A stretch of 64,000 nt of DNA from Prorocentrum cordatum (GCA_963575745.1 CAUYUJ010011181.1:345271-409270), one strand, 5' to 3'; shown: positions 21,700 through 33,257, counted from the first letter of the stretch. Notes: generated from the letters alone by a model not told the origin. Made by a program: numbers and translations.

Positions 21700-23260
21700 C
21701 GCTTCGTGGCCCCAGAAGAAACCACCGAAGGCTCCAGTGGCAGGGTTCACATGGCGGCCTCGGGCATTTCGGCACACCCCTCACGAGGATCGTGGCCCCA
21801 TAAGGAGCCCCACCGAAGGCTCCAGTGGCAGGGTTCACATGGCGGCCTCGGGCCATATAGGCACACCCCTCACGAGGATCGTGGCCCCATAGGGAGCTCC
21901 ACCGAAGGTTCCAGTGGCAAGGTTCGCATGGCGGCCTCGGGCCATATCGGCACACCCTTCACGAGGATCGTGGCCCCATGGGGAGCTCCACCGAAGGCGC
22001 CACTGGCAGGGTTCGCGTGGCGGCTTCGGGCCATATCGGCACACCCCTCACGAGGATCGTGGCCCCGTAGGGAGCTCCGCCGACGGCGCCACTGGCAGGG
22101 TTCGCATAGCGGCCTCGGGCCATTTCGGCATACCCCTCACGAGGATCGTGGCCCCATGGGGAACCCCACCGAAGGCTCCAGTGGCAGGGTTCGCATGGCG
22201 GCCTCGGGCCGTTTCGGCACACCCCTCAAGAGGATTCGTGGCCCCATAGGGAACTCCACCGAAAACCCCAGAGGCAGGTTTCGCATAGCAGCTTCATACC
22301 ATTTCGGCACACCCCGCACGAGGATCGTGGCCCAATTGGGAGCTCCGCCGAAGGCGCCACTGGCAGGGTTCGCATGGCGGCCTCGGGCCATATCGGCACA
22401 CCCCTCACGAGGATCGTGGCCCCATGGGGAACCCCACCGAAGGCTCCAGTGGCAGGGTTCGCATGGCGGCCTCGGGCCATTTCGGCACACCCCTCACGAG
22501 GATCGCGGCCCTGCAGGGAGCTCCCCCGAAGGCGCCACTGGCAGGGTTCGCATGGCCGCCTCAGGCAATGTCGGCACACCCCTCACGAACATCGTGGCCC
22601 GGTAGGGAGCTCCAGCAAGGATCGTGGCCCCATTGGGAGCTCGCCGAAGGCCCCCACGGGCAGGGTTCGCATGGCGGCCTCGAGCCGTTTCAGCACACCC
22701 CTCACGAGGATCGTGGCCCCATAGGGAGCCCCACCGGGAGCCCCCAGTGGCAGGGTTCGCATGGCGGCCTCGGGCCATTTTGGCACACTCCTCACGAGGA
22801 TCGTGACCCCATAGGGAGCTCCACCGAAGGCCCCCTTTGGCAAGGTTTGCATGGCGGCCCCGGGCCATTTCGGCACACCCCTCGAGGATCGTGGCCCCTC
22901 AGGGAGCTCCGCCGAAAGCCCCCGCGGGCAGGGTTCGCACGACGGCCTCGGGCCATATCGGCACACCCCTCAAGAAGGTTCGTGGCCCCATAGGGGACTC
23001 CACCGAAGGCCCCAGTGGCAGGTTTCGCATAGGAGCCTCATACCATTTCGGCACACCCCGCACGAGGATCGCGGCCCCATAAGACCTCCACCGAAAGCGC
23101 CTTTGGCAGGGTTCGCATGGCGGCCCCGGGCCGTTTCGGCACGCCCCTCACGGGGATTCGTGGCCCCATGAGGAACTCCACCGAAGGCCCCCAATGGCAG
23201 GGTTCGCATGGCGGCCTCGGACCATTTCGGCGCACCCCTCATCAAGATCGCGGCCCCTAA
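21700..23260 (+). repeat. 88-bp satellite array, subfamily A (about 17-18 units)
   Basis: Units are ~88-89 bp and contain GGCAGGGTTCGCATGGCGGC, CTCGGGCCATTTCGGCACAC and GAGGATCGTGGCCCCATAGG in that order. GAGGATCGTGGCCCC-type words recur at 21786, 21874, 21963, 22051, 22140 and onward. Since 88 is not a multiple of 3, all frames stay open for long distances and give spurious ORFs on both strands. Confidence 0.95.
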
Positions 23261-23261
23261 G

Positions 23262-23490
23262 TTGCGTTGCTTCAACAACCGCGCCTGGGCGTCGTGCTCC
23301 GCCTTGTCGACGTGCAACGCCACCTCCTCCCTCATGGCTCTCAAAGCTTTGTCCTGCTGCTGCTGCTCGGTCAGAAGGGCGCCGTCCCCGTCGTCGTCGG
23401 CGCCCGCGAAAACGGCCACGAACGCGTTCCTGAGCACGAAGGGCCTCGGCAGGAAGCCGCGGCCACACAGGGGGCGCGGGCGAAGATGGC
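23262..23490 (-). CDS. Possible orphan exon between satellite arrays
   Basis: A unique stretch on the minus strand reads as a normal-looking peptide: a hydrophobic segment (NAFVAVFAG), an acidic DDDGDG, a Gln run, and an amphipathic helix-like part (ALRAMREEVALHVDKAEHDA). It is bounded by repeat modules on both sides. It could be a captured exon or a leftover of an interrupted gene. No family is recognised. Confidence 0.2.
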
Positions 23491-23550
23491 ATTCACAATT
23501 GCGGCATTCACAAGTGCATGCGGTTGGGTCCTTCGCCAGGCTAGTTTGTC

Positions 23551-23608
23551 CCAACCATCCTGTGGTGTTGGGTCCTCGTTTTGAAAAGACGGCGCCCCGC
23601 GTTTCTTC
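23551..23608 (+). repeat. Satellite leader module, copy 2
   Basis: Homologous to 21570-21625 (same GTGGTGTTGGGTCCTCG core and CGCGTTTCTTCC end). It is followed by C/T-rich and TCA microsatellites and then by the second satellite array. Confidence 0.75.
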
Positions 23609-23684
23609 CTCCTCCCGCTGCCCCCCCCCTCCTTCCTCCTCGCATCCTCGTCATCATCATCATCATCATCATCGCCCTCGCGAG

Positions 23685-23985
23685 GATCGTGACCCCATAA
23701 GGGGGCTCCACCGAAGGCGCCGGTAGCAAAGCGCGCATGGCGGCCTCGGGCCATTTCGGCGTACTCCTCGCGAGGATCGTGGCCCCATAGGAGCTCCACC
23801 GAAAGCGCCAGTGGCAAAGTGCGCATGGCGGCCTCGGGCCATTTCGGCACACCCCTCACGAGGATCGTGGCCCCATAGGAGCTCCACCGAAGGCGCCAGT
23901 AGCGCGCGCGGCGGCCTCGGGTCATTTCGGCGCACCCCTCGCGAGGATCGCGGCCCCATAGGAGCTCCACCGGAGGCGCCAATAA
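23685..23985 (+). repeat. 88-bp satellite array, subfamily B (about 3-4 units)
   Basis: Units carry AGCAAAGTGCGCATGGCGGC in place of the subfamily A word GGCAGGGTTCGCATGGCGGC. They are therefore closer to the array at 46.2 kb than to the adjacent subfamily A array. Confidence 0.9.
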
Positions 23986-23989
23986 CAAC

Positions 23990-24073
23990 CAACCAGGCTT
24001 AGGCAGGAGTTCCTGGGAGTTTGCACCGCCGCCGCCGCTCATCTCCAGGTTGCTTCTTCCCTCCTACCACCAT
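23990..24073 (-). repeat. Satellite-edge module, inverted relative to the 46.1 kb copy
   Basis: The reverse complement of this segment aligns along its whole length with 46129-46216. Shared words are TGGTGGTA, GGAAGAAG, TGGAGATG, GCAAACTCCC and CCTGCCTAAG. Here it sits at the right edge of a satellite array; at 46 kb it sits at the left edge, as expected for terminal inverted repeats. Confidence 0.7.
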
Positions 24074-24206
24074 GTAATGATGATGATGGTGACGATGACG
24101 ATGATGGTGATGATGATGGTGTAAAGAAGACTGATGGTGATGATGCTGATGGTTGCAATGATGATGATGAAGGTGATGATGGTGATGCTGATGATGGTGA
24201 TGATGG

Positions 24207-24244
<38 letters not shown>

Positions 24245-24250
24245 GTGATC
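24073..24250. repeat. GAT/ATG microsatellite
   Basis: Long imperfect trinucleotide run (TGATGATGATGGTGACGATG...), ending in about 14 GAT units. It directly adjoins the satellite-edge module. Confidence 0.9.
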
Positions 24251-24379
24251 CCAACCGCTGGGCCCCCAAACGACCAAAATGGCGCCCCAAATCACCAAAT
24301 GAGGTCCCAAGACGGCCCCAAGAAGGGCATGAAAAGGGGAACGCCCCCCTGGGCGGTGGCTCAGCGGCGCCTCCGCGGG

Positions 24380-24720
24380 TCAAATATCTAGTAGTGGCTT
24401 TCGGCCCATCCCGCCACCGCCGTGCCTGGGTTTTGGCTTAGAGGCCTCCTGGATGTTCGTTGGGACATCGCGGGGGGGCCTCTCGGAGGCCTCGCGGAGG
24501 CAGTTTTGATGCCTTTTGGGGCCGTCTGGGGGGGTTCGCGGGGCTTCTTATGTGCCTATCGGGGGCCTCGTGGTACCTCCCGGGGGCATCTCGGGCTTTC
24601 TTGGGGGCCTAGTGTGGCCTCCTGGGAGCTTCTTGAGGCTGGAGGCTCGACGTGTAGGTTCGCGCGTCCTTCTGACGTTGTTGTTTTTGTTTCTCTATTG
24701 TTTCATCTCTTCTAGTGTCG
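24380..24720 (+). repeat. Dispersed repeat, copy 1
   Basis: Starts near AATATCTAGTAGTGGCTTTC, then CGGCCCATCCCGCCACCGCC, then GCTTAGAGGCCTCCTGGATG. The same order of words is found at 29300-29430. A shorter inverted match is at 38305-38330. The body continues into GGGGCCT-type words like the first-block repeat on the other strand. Confidence 0.7.
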
Positions 24721-24799
24721 CCGCCGGCGCGGCACAACAACTGGCCAGCCGACCGAGCCGCCGCGGCGGGCGACGAGCGCGGGGCAGCGGTGCGGCAGG

Positions 24800-25090
24800 C
24801 GACGAGCGCGGGGCGGCGGTGCGTCGTGTCCTCATCCTCCTCTTTCCCCTCATCTTCCTCATCCTTCTCCTGTTTTTTTTTGTTGCCTACTCCTCCTTAT
24901 CAACTTCCTCCTCATCTCCCTCGCCCTCCTTCTACATCCTGTAGTTCTTCATATTCCTTCGCCTCATCATTGCGTTCATCATCCTACTGCTCAGTATCCT
25001 CATCCTCCTCCTCATCTTCATCGTATCTTGATTGCGTCATCTACATCCCCCCTCCTCGTTATCCTCCTCCTCCCTCCTCCTCCGTACCCT
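24800..25090. repeat. C/T-rich TCC/TCA low-complexity tract
   Basis: An imperfect trinucleotide tract with scattered TTCATCC-type words. No gene is supported. Confidence 0.7.
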
Positions 25091-25241
25091 AGCGACGAGC
25101 GCTCCTTGGGCACGAGTGTTCTCGCCGCCGATCGCCCCGCCACCGAGCTTCCTCGAGAAGCCAGGCGAGTGACGAGGCCAGGCACCTCCCTAGGCAAACT
25201 CTCTGAAAGCAGAGGCAAAAACTCTGAAGACGAGGAGTCAC

Positions 25242-27215
25242 TTAGCTCTCACCTTCGTTCACGGCGTCGCCCTCCTCGCCCTCCTCATCATCGGCGCCCT
25301 CAGCCCCGTCGACGTCAGGCCCCCGCTTGCGCTTGCCGTTCTTCGCCTGGGCCTGCAAGTCCGCGAGCTTGATCAGCAGGTCCTCGTTGTCGCCGCCAGA
25401 ACTGCAGGCTGTGGCATTCATTTTGCCTTTTATCATCTTGCCTTTCGCCTTGGCTTTCCCCTTGCGGTCGGCCCCCAGCGACTTATCATCTTCGTCGGCC
25501 TCTGCGTCGCCAGCCCAGGTGCACTCGGAGATGGCCTCGGAGAGCAGGGGCTCGAACAGGTAGGGGCACTTCAAATCGTGCATGCCCATGAAAACCAAGG
25601 ACTCGAGGCGCTCGGTCATCTGCGCGGCGCGCTCTACCGACAAGGTGGCACCGACGTACTGGATAGGGGGGGGCTTCTTCAGGCGCGCAAATGCCGGCGA
25701 CCCCGCGCCAGGGGTCAGGTCGATCACGCCACCAAGGTTGTATGAGTGGATGGTCTCTTCGTTAAACATGATGGGACGCTCGTGGAAGAACGCGGGCTCG
25801 TTGGTGCTCCTGCTCTTGGACTTGCATTTGCACTTGTCGACAGCGACGCCCGCAGCCACTGGCCCCCCCGCAAGGTGGACGCCGTTCTCCCCGAGCACCT
25901 TCTCCTTGTTCGCTGGCGAAGCTGCCGCGTCTCACGCTCATCATGGGGAGGGGGGGGAGGAGAAGGAGGAAGCGGATGAGAAGTAGGAGGAGGAGGGGGT
26001 GGAAGGAGGTGAAGGACGAGGCAGACGAGGGAGGGATGGCGGAGGAGAAGGAGGAGACGGAGGAGGAGGAGGAGGGAGCAGGGGAGAGGACGAAGGGGAA
26101 AACGACGATGAGGGGAGGCATTTTGTTTGGCAAAATCCTCGCTGAAGTTCAAGTAGACGCGCCGGGAGGTGTGCGCCAATTTCTCGCCACCGGGCGCAAT
26201 GAAGCCCGCGCGCAAGCTGCTCCTGTTCCCCCCTTCTCCCCGTCGAACCGGAAGCATAAGTCATTCGTTCCAATCGCGGTGGCGTCCAAAAAGGCAAGGG
26301 CGTTCATGATCCACTTCTTCAGGTGGTCGCCGTTCTGGCGCATGCCAGCGATGCGCAGGTGTGGCGAGGAATTCGACTGAGCAGCCAACTTGTAGTCGTA
26401 GAAGATGCCAACGTTCTTGCGAGTGTCAGGGTCGGCTCGCAGCTTAGATACCGAAGACTCTCGCAACTGCTTGATGAACTCGTTGTCCAGAGTATCTTTG
26501 CATATGAGGGTGATGCTAGCTGACGCGCGGACCTTGGCCTTCTGCTTGTAGCTCGTCAGCTTCTCTAGCTGGTCATCAGTAGCTGTAGCGGCCGCTGCTT
26601 TCAACTCCGGGCATAGGCGAGCGACGACCGCCAGCCCATCGCGTCTTGATCGGCGCCCTCCTCATCACCGTCATCCCGTCCACTACCGACGTTATGTGGT
26701 GTAGTCGAGTCGCCGGCGGTGACGGTCGAGGTCCCATTCTCCTCCTTGTTCAGCGTCAGTATGGATGCGATCTCGACCGACATCGGCTCAGCGTCAAGAA
26801 AGTTCGGAACGTCCTTACGGGAGCGCACCGCCGGCCTGATGCGCGAGTCCTGCTGCGTGCCGAAGACGCAGTGGTCGATGAATTTCAAAGTGGCGTCTGC
26901 CGATTTCGGGAAGCCTGCTCGCCATTTCAAGTCGGGCCCGGGCAGCTTCGTGGCATCGTCAGCGAAGCTCCAGCCGTTCTTCGCCCTGTAGGCCCCAACG
27001 TTCCTAGAAACATCGCGCAGCTTGCCGTGGATATCGAGGGCCCTGTCCCGCGCGAGCTTGGAGAGAAAGTCCGAAAGCAAGTGCTCGAGGAGGTCGTGCT
27101 TGAATACTAGGGCGCCCATGATGCTTTTGCCGTGAGACCCCGCGATCTTGCCCTTTCAGGGGGGGGGGGGGAAGTCGAAGTCGTCGTCGTCGTCGTCGCG
27201 TTCTCCGTCGTCGTC

Positions 27216-27246
<31 letters not shown>

Positions 27247-28354
27247 GAGAACGCGACGTCGTCGGCGTCGGGTTTCGACCCCCTCGTCGCCTCCAACGCT
27301 GTCAAGCTGACGGACTCATGAGTGCACCGGCCGCTCTGCAGCAGGTCTATAAGGAGCAGGACCGTCCACTCCAGATGGCGCTCGGGCTTCGTCTTCTGGA
27401 TGATCGCATCGAGCTTGTTGGAGGAATCAAGCGCGCGCTTCGAAGGGTGATCGGCGTCAAACTTGATCAGCGCGTCCTTGACGTTGGGGATCGACAGCAG
27501 CTTCTTCTGCACCAGCAGGGCTGTCTTGACAGAGGGCAGCGTGACGGGCTCGGAGTTCTGCGCGTACTTGATGTTGGCGTACATCTCCGCGACATCGGCG
27601 GGGTCAGGGTCGCCATTGCCCTTCGTCCGAGTTGCAGTGGCGAGCGCGTTGGAGATCTCACTCAGGATGCTCAGCGCCAAGAGTGTGCATTGCTGCGCGA
27701 TCGCTTCCAGAAGCTCACGCATCTTTTTCCAGCGACGTTCCTCGTCCTCGATCAAAACGAACTTAACAGATGTCGAAAGTACGATGGCCCGCCGCTCCTT
27801 CAAGACGGATTCGGGCTTCACGTCTGTGAACGTATCGCGCCAAATGGCTCCCCAGAAGGCGTGGGTCATCTCGATCGGCGAAACAACTGTCAGCGAGCCC
27901 GGAGCGCCTCCAGGTTCGTCGTCTTTCCCGACGGCCACGATCAGGCCATCCCCCGGCAAGTGCGCTGGCTTCTCGAAGAAGAACTCCATCAGGTGATCGA
28001 TCTCCTTGGTGTTCACGGGCCAGTCGTAGTCCACTACTGTCCTGGCCCAGCACAGATTGCCAGCCGATCTGTGCTCCTTGGACGGGTTCTTCATGGCGGC
28101 CGTGAAGCCCCCCTGTTGGAATGCCGCTTGGTTGCCGCCGTCGCCGATGCCAATCGGCGCGGCCTCCTGCGCGCCATCGAAGACATTCGCCCCCATGATA
28201 TCGTCCAGGATTCTCGCCATGTCTGCGTTCGCGGCGTCGTTGAATGCTGGCGACGCCCCAGGCCCCGCCACGCCGCCCTTGCAAATATTCAAGCAACAAA
28301 TGGGCGGCGCACGCCTCCAATAGTTGGCTAAGCATTTGCCCCCTTGGAATTGCG
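25242..28354 (-). CDS. Multi-exon hypothetical protein, partly frameshifted
   Basis: At least four exons. Exon A runs from the acceptor at 28354 (CCCAG/CGCAATTCC) to 27258. Exon B starts at 27152. The 105-bp intron between them (27257-27153, GT-AG) joins phase 0 to phase 0, giving ...PDADD/GKIAGSHG.... The B reading passes through a frameshift near 26650-26700 into a third segment ending near 26110. A long pyrimidine-rich intron separates it from the last exon (25912-25242, acceptor GCCAG/CGAACAAGG). The protein has an alpha-helical middle part in exon A, a DLKW-containing segment in exon B and a Lys/Ala-rich then acidic tail. No known domain is recognised; related-looking proteins seem frequent in dinoflagellates, but I cannot name a function. 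An upstream exon is expected because exon A opens at an acceptor. Confidence 0.6.
27195..27257. repeat. Perfect 21-bp inverted repeat inside an intron
   Basis: GTCGCGTTCTCCGTCGTCGTC-type arms at 27195-27215 and 27237-27257 are perfect complements with a 21-nt spacer. On the gene strand the first arm begins exactly at the GT donor of the 105-bp intron. This is the layout expected of an introner-like mobile intron. Confidence 0.8.
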
Positions 28355-28559
28355 CTGGGAAGGGCGAGGGGCCAATGAGGGGATGAGGAGAGGAGAATGA
28401 GGAAGGGGAAGAGGAAGAGAAACAGACAGGGAGAAGGAGACGGAGGACGGGGCGGAGGAGGAGGAGGATCAGGGCATCAGGGGCAGAGGGCCGTAGGATA
28501 CTGGGGTGTTTGAGAGTTGGGTGTCTCGAGACTATAGGGTCGTAGTCGTGCCCCCCCAA

Positions 28560-29298
28560 TCCGCATCGTATACCCCCAATGTATGTCGACCCCCTCGTCG
28601 TATATCGATCGAATCGTTCGGCCGACTCGCAAGTTCAGTATGTGCCACCTGCGACGGCCTTGGCGCCGCCTTGGCCTTGGACTTTCGCTTGGGGGGCATC
28701 GCCAACCAGAGGATGTCCGAGTGGTGGTGTGTCAAGACGAACCTGGGAACCGCCTGAGTTCAGATGGACATGGCAGGGGCCCCCCCCGACCGCCGCTCCC
28801 CCGTGGGGCGACTCCGAGAGGCCAAGCAGGCTCGGCCTTGAACCATGTGACGAAGGTGGCTTTGGCATTGCATACCCCGCATTGTAGAATTGCTGGCGGA
28901 CCCCCCAAGCACGTTCACACGTTTCCCCAAACAAGTGCTTGCACCCAGGGTTTCTTATTTATTATGATAGCCATCTGGCCATGACTTTCGGCGTCCTACA
29001 GCTCATCTTTGATTGAGGCGTCCCCCAAGGGCCTTCAAGTTTCTCTCGGGGGCTCTGAGGCATATCTAAGGGACTCCGGAGGCTCTCGCACAGGTTGCGA
29101 GGCCTCTCGCAGAGGTCCGCGGCCATTCAGGCGCGGTGACACATAGAAGCAAGGCCTGTACATGGCGATCGCGAAGGCGATGTGCCATCCGAGATGGAAT
29201 GCCACATAAGAGGTGCTGTCAAGACCTCCTCGGGCGGGAGATCTGGACATGAGGATATCAGACCCCCTTTGCAAGAACGAATCCTCCATGAGGGCGGA
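28560..29298. other. Stretch without a supported gene
   Basis: A short Lys/Arg-rich minus-strand frame occurs near 28535-28735 but has no partners or motifs. No repeat family is recognised until 29.3 kb. Confidence 0.4.
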
Positions 29299-29900
29299 GA
29301 TATCTAGTGGCCTTCGGCCCATACCGCCACCGCGCATGGGTTGTTGCTTAGAGGCATCTTGGATGTTCGCCAGGGTATCGCGGGAGGTTTCTCGGGGGCA
29401 TCTCAGAGGCAGGTTTGAAGCATGTTGGAGGGCGTTCTGGGGTATATTGGGGCCTAGTGTGGCATCGTTTTGGGCCGATTCGGGACCTCGTCGCGGGGCC
29501 TCTTGGGGGCGTATTCCTGGTGGGGCCATCTTGGGAGATCTGAGGCGCCTCTTGGGCCGTTTGGGGGCCCTATTGGACCACATTGGGACATTATTGGTGG
29601 CGTGTTGGGCAGTGGCGGGGCGGTCGTTCGGGCATCGTGGACCATCTTGGAGCATCGGAAACACGAAAAGGCCATAACCCCAAAAACATTGAAAAATAGT
29701 ATGGCAATGCTTTGTGCATAGTGCAGCCCTCTTGGGGGGCATATTGAAGCGCTCTGGGGGCATCTTGGAGGGCTCTTGGGCCGTCGTGGGGCCATCTTGG
29801 GCGTCTTGGGGCGCTCTCGGGCAGTCTTGGAGGCACATTGGGCCCTCGTGGGCGCTTCGTGGGGCCACCTTGGGACCATCGTGGCCCGCATCGGGCCATC
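29299..29900 (+). repeat. Dispersed repeat, copy 2, running into GGGGCCTCTTGG words
   Basis: Starts with GATATCTAGTGGCCTTCGGC, then CCATACCGCCACCGC, then GCTTAGAGGCATCTTGGATG, matching 24380-24500. It continues as TTGGGGGC-type words, the reverse-complement relatives of the first-block repeat. Confidence 0.75.
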
Positions 29901-30339
29901 TGGCCTATGGAGAATCCATGCGACCGAGCCCTGGAGCGCCCAAGAGCACGCAGGAGCGCCCAAGAAGTTTGAGAAGTTGGGGCCCCAGCCCATCTATACT
30001 AGAATAGATTACAGAACTCAGGACAGAGAACCATTGAGGACCTGAGCACGCTCCACTTCCTGCCTCGATCGAGGCACGGTGGCGGACCGCGATGCATGCA
30101 TGATGTATGCCGCATATACACATACAATTCATCCGGGTAGAACTAGTATTGTGCGGTTGTTGTTTGAACTCTTACTGCTGAAGAAACATTATTGTTGATC
30201 CCCCTCTCCGGCTGACATTGCATTGTTCAATTGAAGTGCTCCTTCCGGGGCTCGCACCCGTTTTTGCATCAGGGAAAAACTTGAGGCTCAAATTGCGGCG
30301 TTGGCCCCCGGACTATAACAACAACGGATCCCGCCTGAT

Positions 30340-31000
30340 GCGTCCTCGAATATTGCTGAATAATCGCGTTCTCGCTGGGGGCTGCCTTGCGATGTACCAA
30401 AGAATCGCGCTCTCGCCTTACAACTCCTCGCAAAGAATTCAGGCGCTGCGCCCCCGACGCTCAGAAGTCGCGGCCATCGCCTCATACATCCTCGCAATGT
30501 ATTCAGGCGCCGCGCCCTCGACACTCAGAAATCGCGCTCTCGCTGGGGACTTCCGCATAATTGACTAAGGAATCACGCTCTCGCCTGAGACCTCCTCGTG
30601 ATTCATTCAGGACTCACGCTTTAGTCCCCCGTCCGCCAGGTTCCACCCGCCCGATCCGCACGTTGCAGCCCGCCCGTTCGTTCGCGCGGCAGCTCGCCCG
30701 CCCGCTTTAAGTCACCGCCCGCCCGACCCGCCCGCGAGGGTCCGCCACCCGATACTGAATCGTCATTTACTGCGAGACGCCCAGGCCAGGGAGGCGACCC
30801 GAACTCAAGGCAGGGGATGTCGCTCGAGACTGCCTCGCACTTCAATCAAGCGGGTGGGGCCCAACTACGACGACAATGGTTCCCGCTCGATACTTCGTCA
30901 CAATCTGTCCCGAGACGCCCTGGACAGAGAGGCCCCGAAACTCAAGAGTGGCGCTCTCGCTCGAGAATTCCTCGCAGTTCACTCAATCAAGTTGGTGCGT
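30340..31000 (+). repeat. Decayed ~60-bp repeat cluster
   Basis: The words CGCGCTCTCGCTGGGG and CCTCGCAATGTATTCAGG recur with variation at about 30366, 30406, 30533, 30574 and 30951, each followed by a CTCGCA...TTCA word. The units are old and irregular. No gene is seen in 30.0-31.9 kb. Confidence 0.5.
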
Positions 31001-31933
31001 TGCCCGCGGGCCCGTTAGCTTGGCCCGCCGCTCGTGCATCTGAAGTCCGGAAGGGGGGCAATGCAGGGCTGACCCGATTGGCCGTTAGCGCCCCCGCGGG
31101 GCCACCCAACCCAATCCAACAACGGGACCGAAGGTCCACGGCGGGCGGCAGGGAGGGGCAAGACAAGGCGGCGGCAAGCATAAGAGCGGGAAAGACGGCG
31201 ACTGCACAGCGGCCGCGGCAACGGGGGGACAGGGGAACAACGTCGGCCCACGACGGGGAGGGGCGAACAGGGCCGATCTATTCAAAACGAGAGAGAACCC
31301 AGACGGCCAACCCAATCGTCGTACGGAATCATTGCTGCTCAGAGTGACCCAATATCTGTAGGCGTTGGTGTATGCTGTGCGATCCGCTGCCCAGTAGGTC
31401 CGGGCCCCAGGCGACTCTGGTAGTTTCCTCGGATTCTAAAGGGCGTAAGTCTTGGAAAGGCGTTACCTTTCTCGACGTGTCGGGGTCCCAACGTCCTGTG
31501 CAAGACGGGCCAGTAAACTCCCAAAAGAACCCCGAGACGGCCCACGATGCCATTGGCGGCATTGCCCAGAGAGCCCGAGGAGTGTACCAAAAAGAAAGGC
31601 CCGCCGAAACCAAATGATCATCGAAACATCCAGCAGGCCACCAAGAGGCCCAATATTCAAGAGGCTCCGAAGAGACATCAGCAGGCCATGAGGGCCCCGC
31701 GGGCAGCGCAGATCCCAAGAAACACCCAAGAAGCCCTTCTCACAGACAGCCCCGGCAAGATGGCGGAATAAGCCGAAGGCCACTACTAGGTAGAGGCGGG
31801 AGGAGGTGGAGGAGCGACATAAGGAGTAGGAGCAGGAAAAGCGGTTGCGAAGACAGCGCGGCGACACCCACGGATCCGGCAACCGGAAACCCACGTGCGT
31901 CATGTGCGGATCGTGCAAAGGCACCGCGCTCAT

Positions 31934-33257
31934 CTACGCGGTGACGTTCTCGAGGAAGTCTGGATCCGAATCGTCATCGCCCCGGGGGCCCTCGCACACC
32001 ACCTCCTTGGACACGAGGCCGCTGGCGGGGAGAAGGCGGCGCAACGCGCGCCCGATGAGTGATGCGTCCCAACCGTTGCCGAGCATCTCGCGCTCCTGGC
32101 GGTCACTCGCGCCCGCTGGCACGACCGGGCGGTTCGGCTCGTGGCCCATGAGCCTGAACGTCTAGGTGGTCGCGATGAAGCGCTGGCGGCTGAAGCTCCA
32201 ATGCCCACCTGTTCCACGGCGGTTGCGCGTGAGGCACGGCGCGATGCCTTTCATGGGCGTGGCGTCCTAGGGCATGTAGCTCGCAGATACCCCCCCCCCG
32301 CCCCTCCGCGTCCACAATAATCCTCCAGCGGCCGTCGCCCTCCTCGTCAACACACACCCCCCCGCGCGACGACGAGGAGGGGTAGTTAAACAAGGACAGG
32401 GGGCTAGACATGGCGCGAAAGGGCGGGGGCCTTACGCTTTATATACTGCGTGTGTCCTGATTGCCCTGCCAAATGGCAGCGAACCAGTTGACGCCCTTGA
32501 CGCCGACTTTGCCCCCGCGCTCGATCAGCTTCGTGGCAGCGCTCACGAGGTTTGTCAGGCAGGTGTCCGCGGTCGGGTAGGTTGGAGTGGCGTTCTTCTT
32601 CGTGTAAGGGCCAAGGAATGCCCCCGCGTCGCCCACCTTGCATTGGGCTGGCCACCTGAACCTGTTGCCGCTCAAGCGCTCGGCGACTCTCGACCCCGAT
32701 GATCAGGGTGCGATCCTTCTTCTGTGGGATGCCGGAGTAGCGCTTGGAGTTATCTTCTTCCACGTGGTGCGGTAGCGCCCATTGCGCATTTTACCCGGGG
32801 CCTTGAAGATCGCCTTGAAAACCTCCAGGTGGCTCACCAGGATGCCGGGGACGTTTTCCAAAAGAAACGCCTTGGGCGTCGTGACCTCGATGGTCTTGAC
32901 ATCGTCGTTGATCACCTTGCCGCTCTTCCGGCCGCTCTTGCCTGCACCTTTGCCTGCCGCGCGAAATGGGCAACGAGGGAATCCAGATCCAGGCTTATCT
33001 TTGCAATCCTTGAAAATGTTTACATTGCCATAGAGCCCCTCGAAGTTCGCCCCCACCATCTTGCGGCGCGCCGGGTGGATGTCCGACGCGAAAACGTCGA
33101 TAAACAAGTGGCCGACTTTCATCTGCTCGAGTGCCAACGCCATGCTATTCAGCCCTGTGCAATCAGACCCCACTGGGATCAGGTCGCCAAACTCACGTAG
33201 CTGGGCACAGCAGGGCTTCTTGGCGGTTGGAGCGCGGTTGGAGCATGGGCGCTTCAT
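31934..33257 (-). pseudogene. C5-cytosine DNA methyltransferase, decayed and with a mutated catalytic motif
   Basis: The protein is collinear with C5-methyltransferases. Motif I-like VGSDCTGLNSMALALE lies near 33131-33178. The motif IV region reads GFPRCPFRAAGKGAG (32984 downward), where the family has GFPCQPFS. Motif VI is FLLENVPGI with ENV at 32858-32850. Motif VIII is IPQKKDRTLIIG near 32733-32698. The target-recognition part follows, with CLTRN and GGHW, and the C-terminal motif X-like REMLGNGWDASLIG lies near 32095-32050. Breaks: frameshifts near 32760, 32690 and in a G-run near 32290, and an in-frame TAG at 32164-32162. Start taken at the ATG at 33257; 33308 is possible. The enzyme would flip and methylate cytosine in DNA, but with PCQ changed to PRC and these breaks it is almost certainly dead. 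C5-methyltransferases carried by retrotransposons are reported in dinoflagellates; no retroelement core adjoins this copy. Confidence 0.8.

Noticed and set aside
21700-23260. Array resembling a CRISPR or protein repeat domain
   Set aside because: Units are contiguous with no unique spacers, and 88 bp is not a multiple of three. It is a satellite.
24290-24305. ACCAAAATGGC string resembling part of the spliced leader
   Set aside because: The match is only the AAAATGG core; flanks differ and belong to the purine-word repeat.
26640-28331. Plus-strand frames over the 25-28 kb gene
   Set aside because: They are antisense shadows; the minus strand has better composition and phased splice sites.
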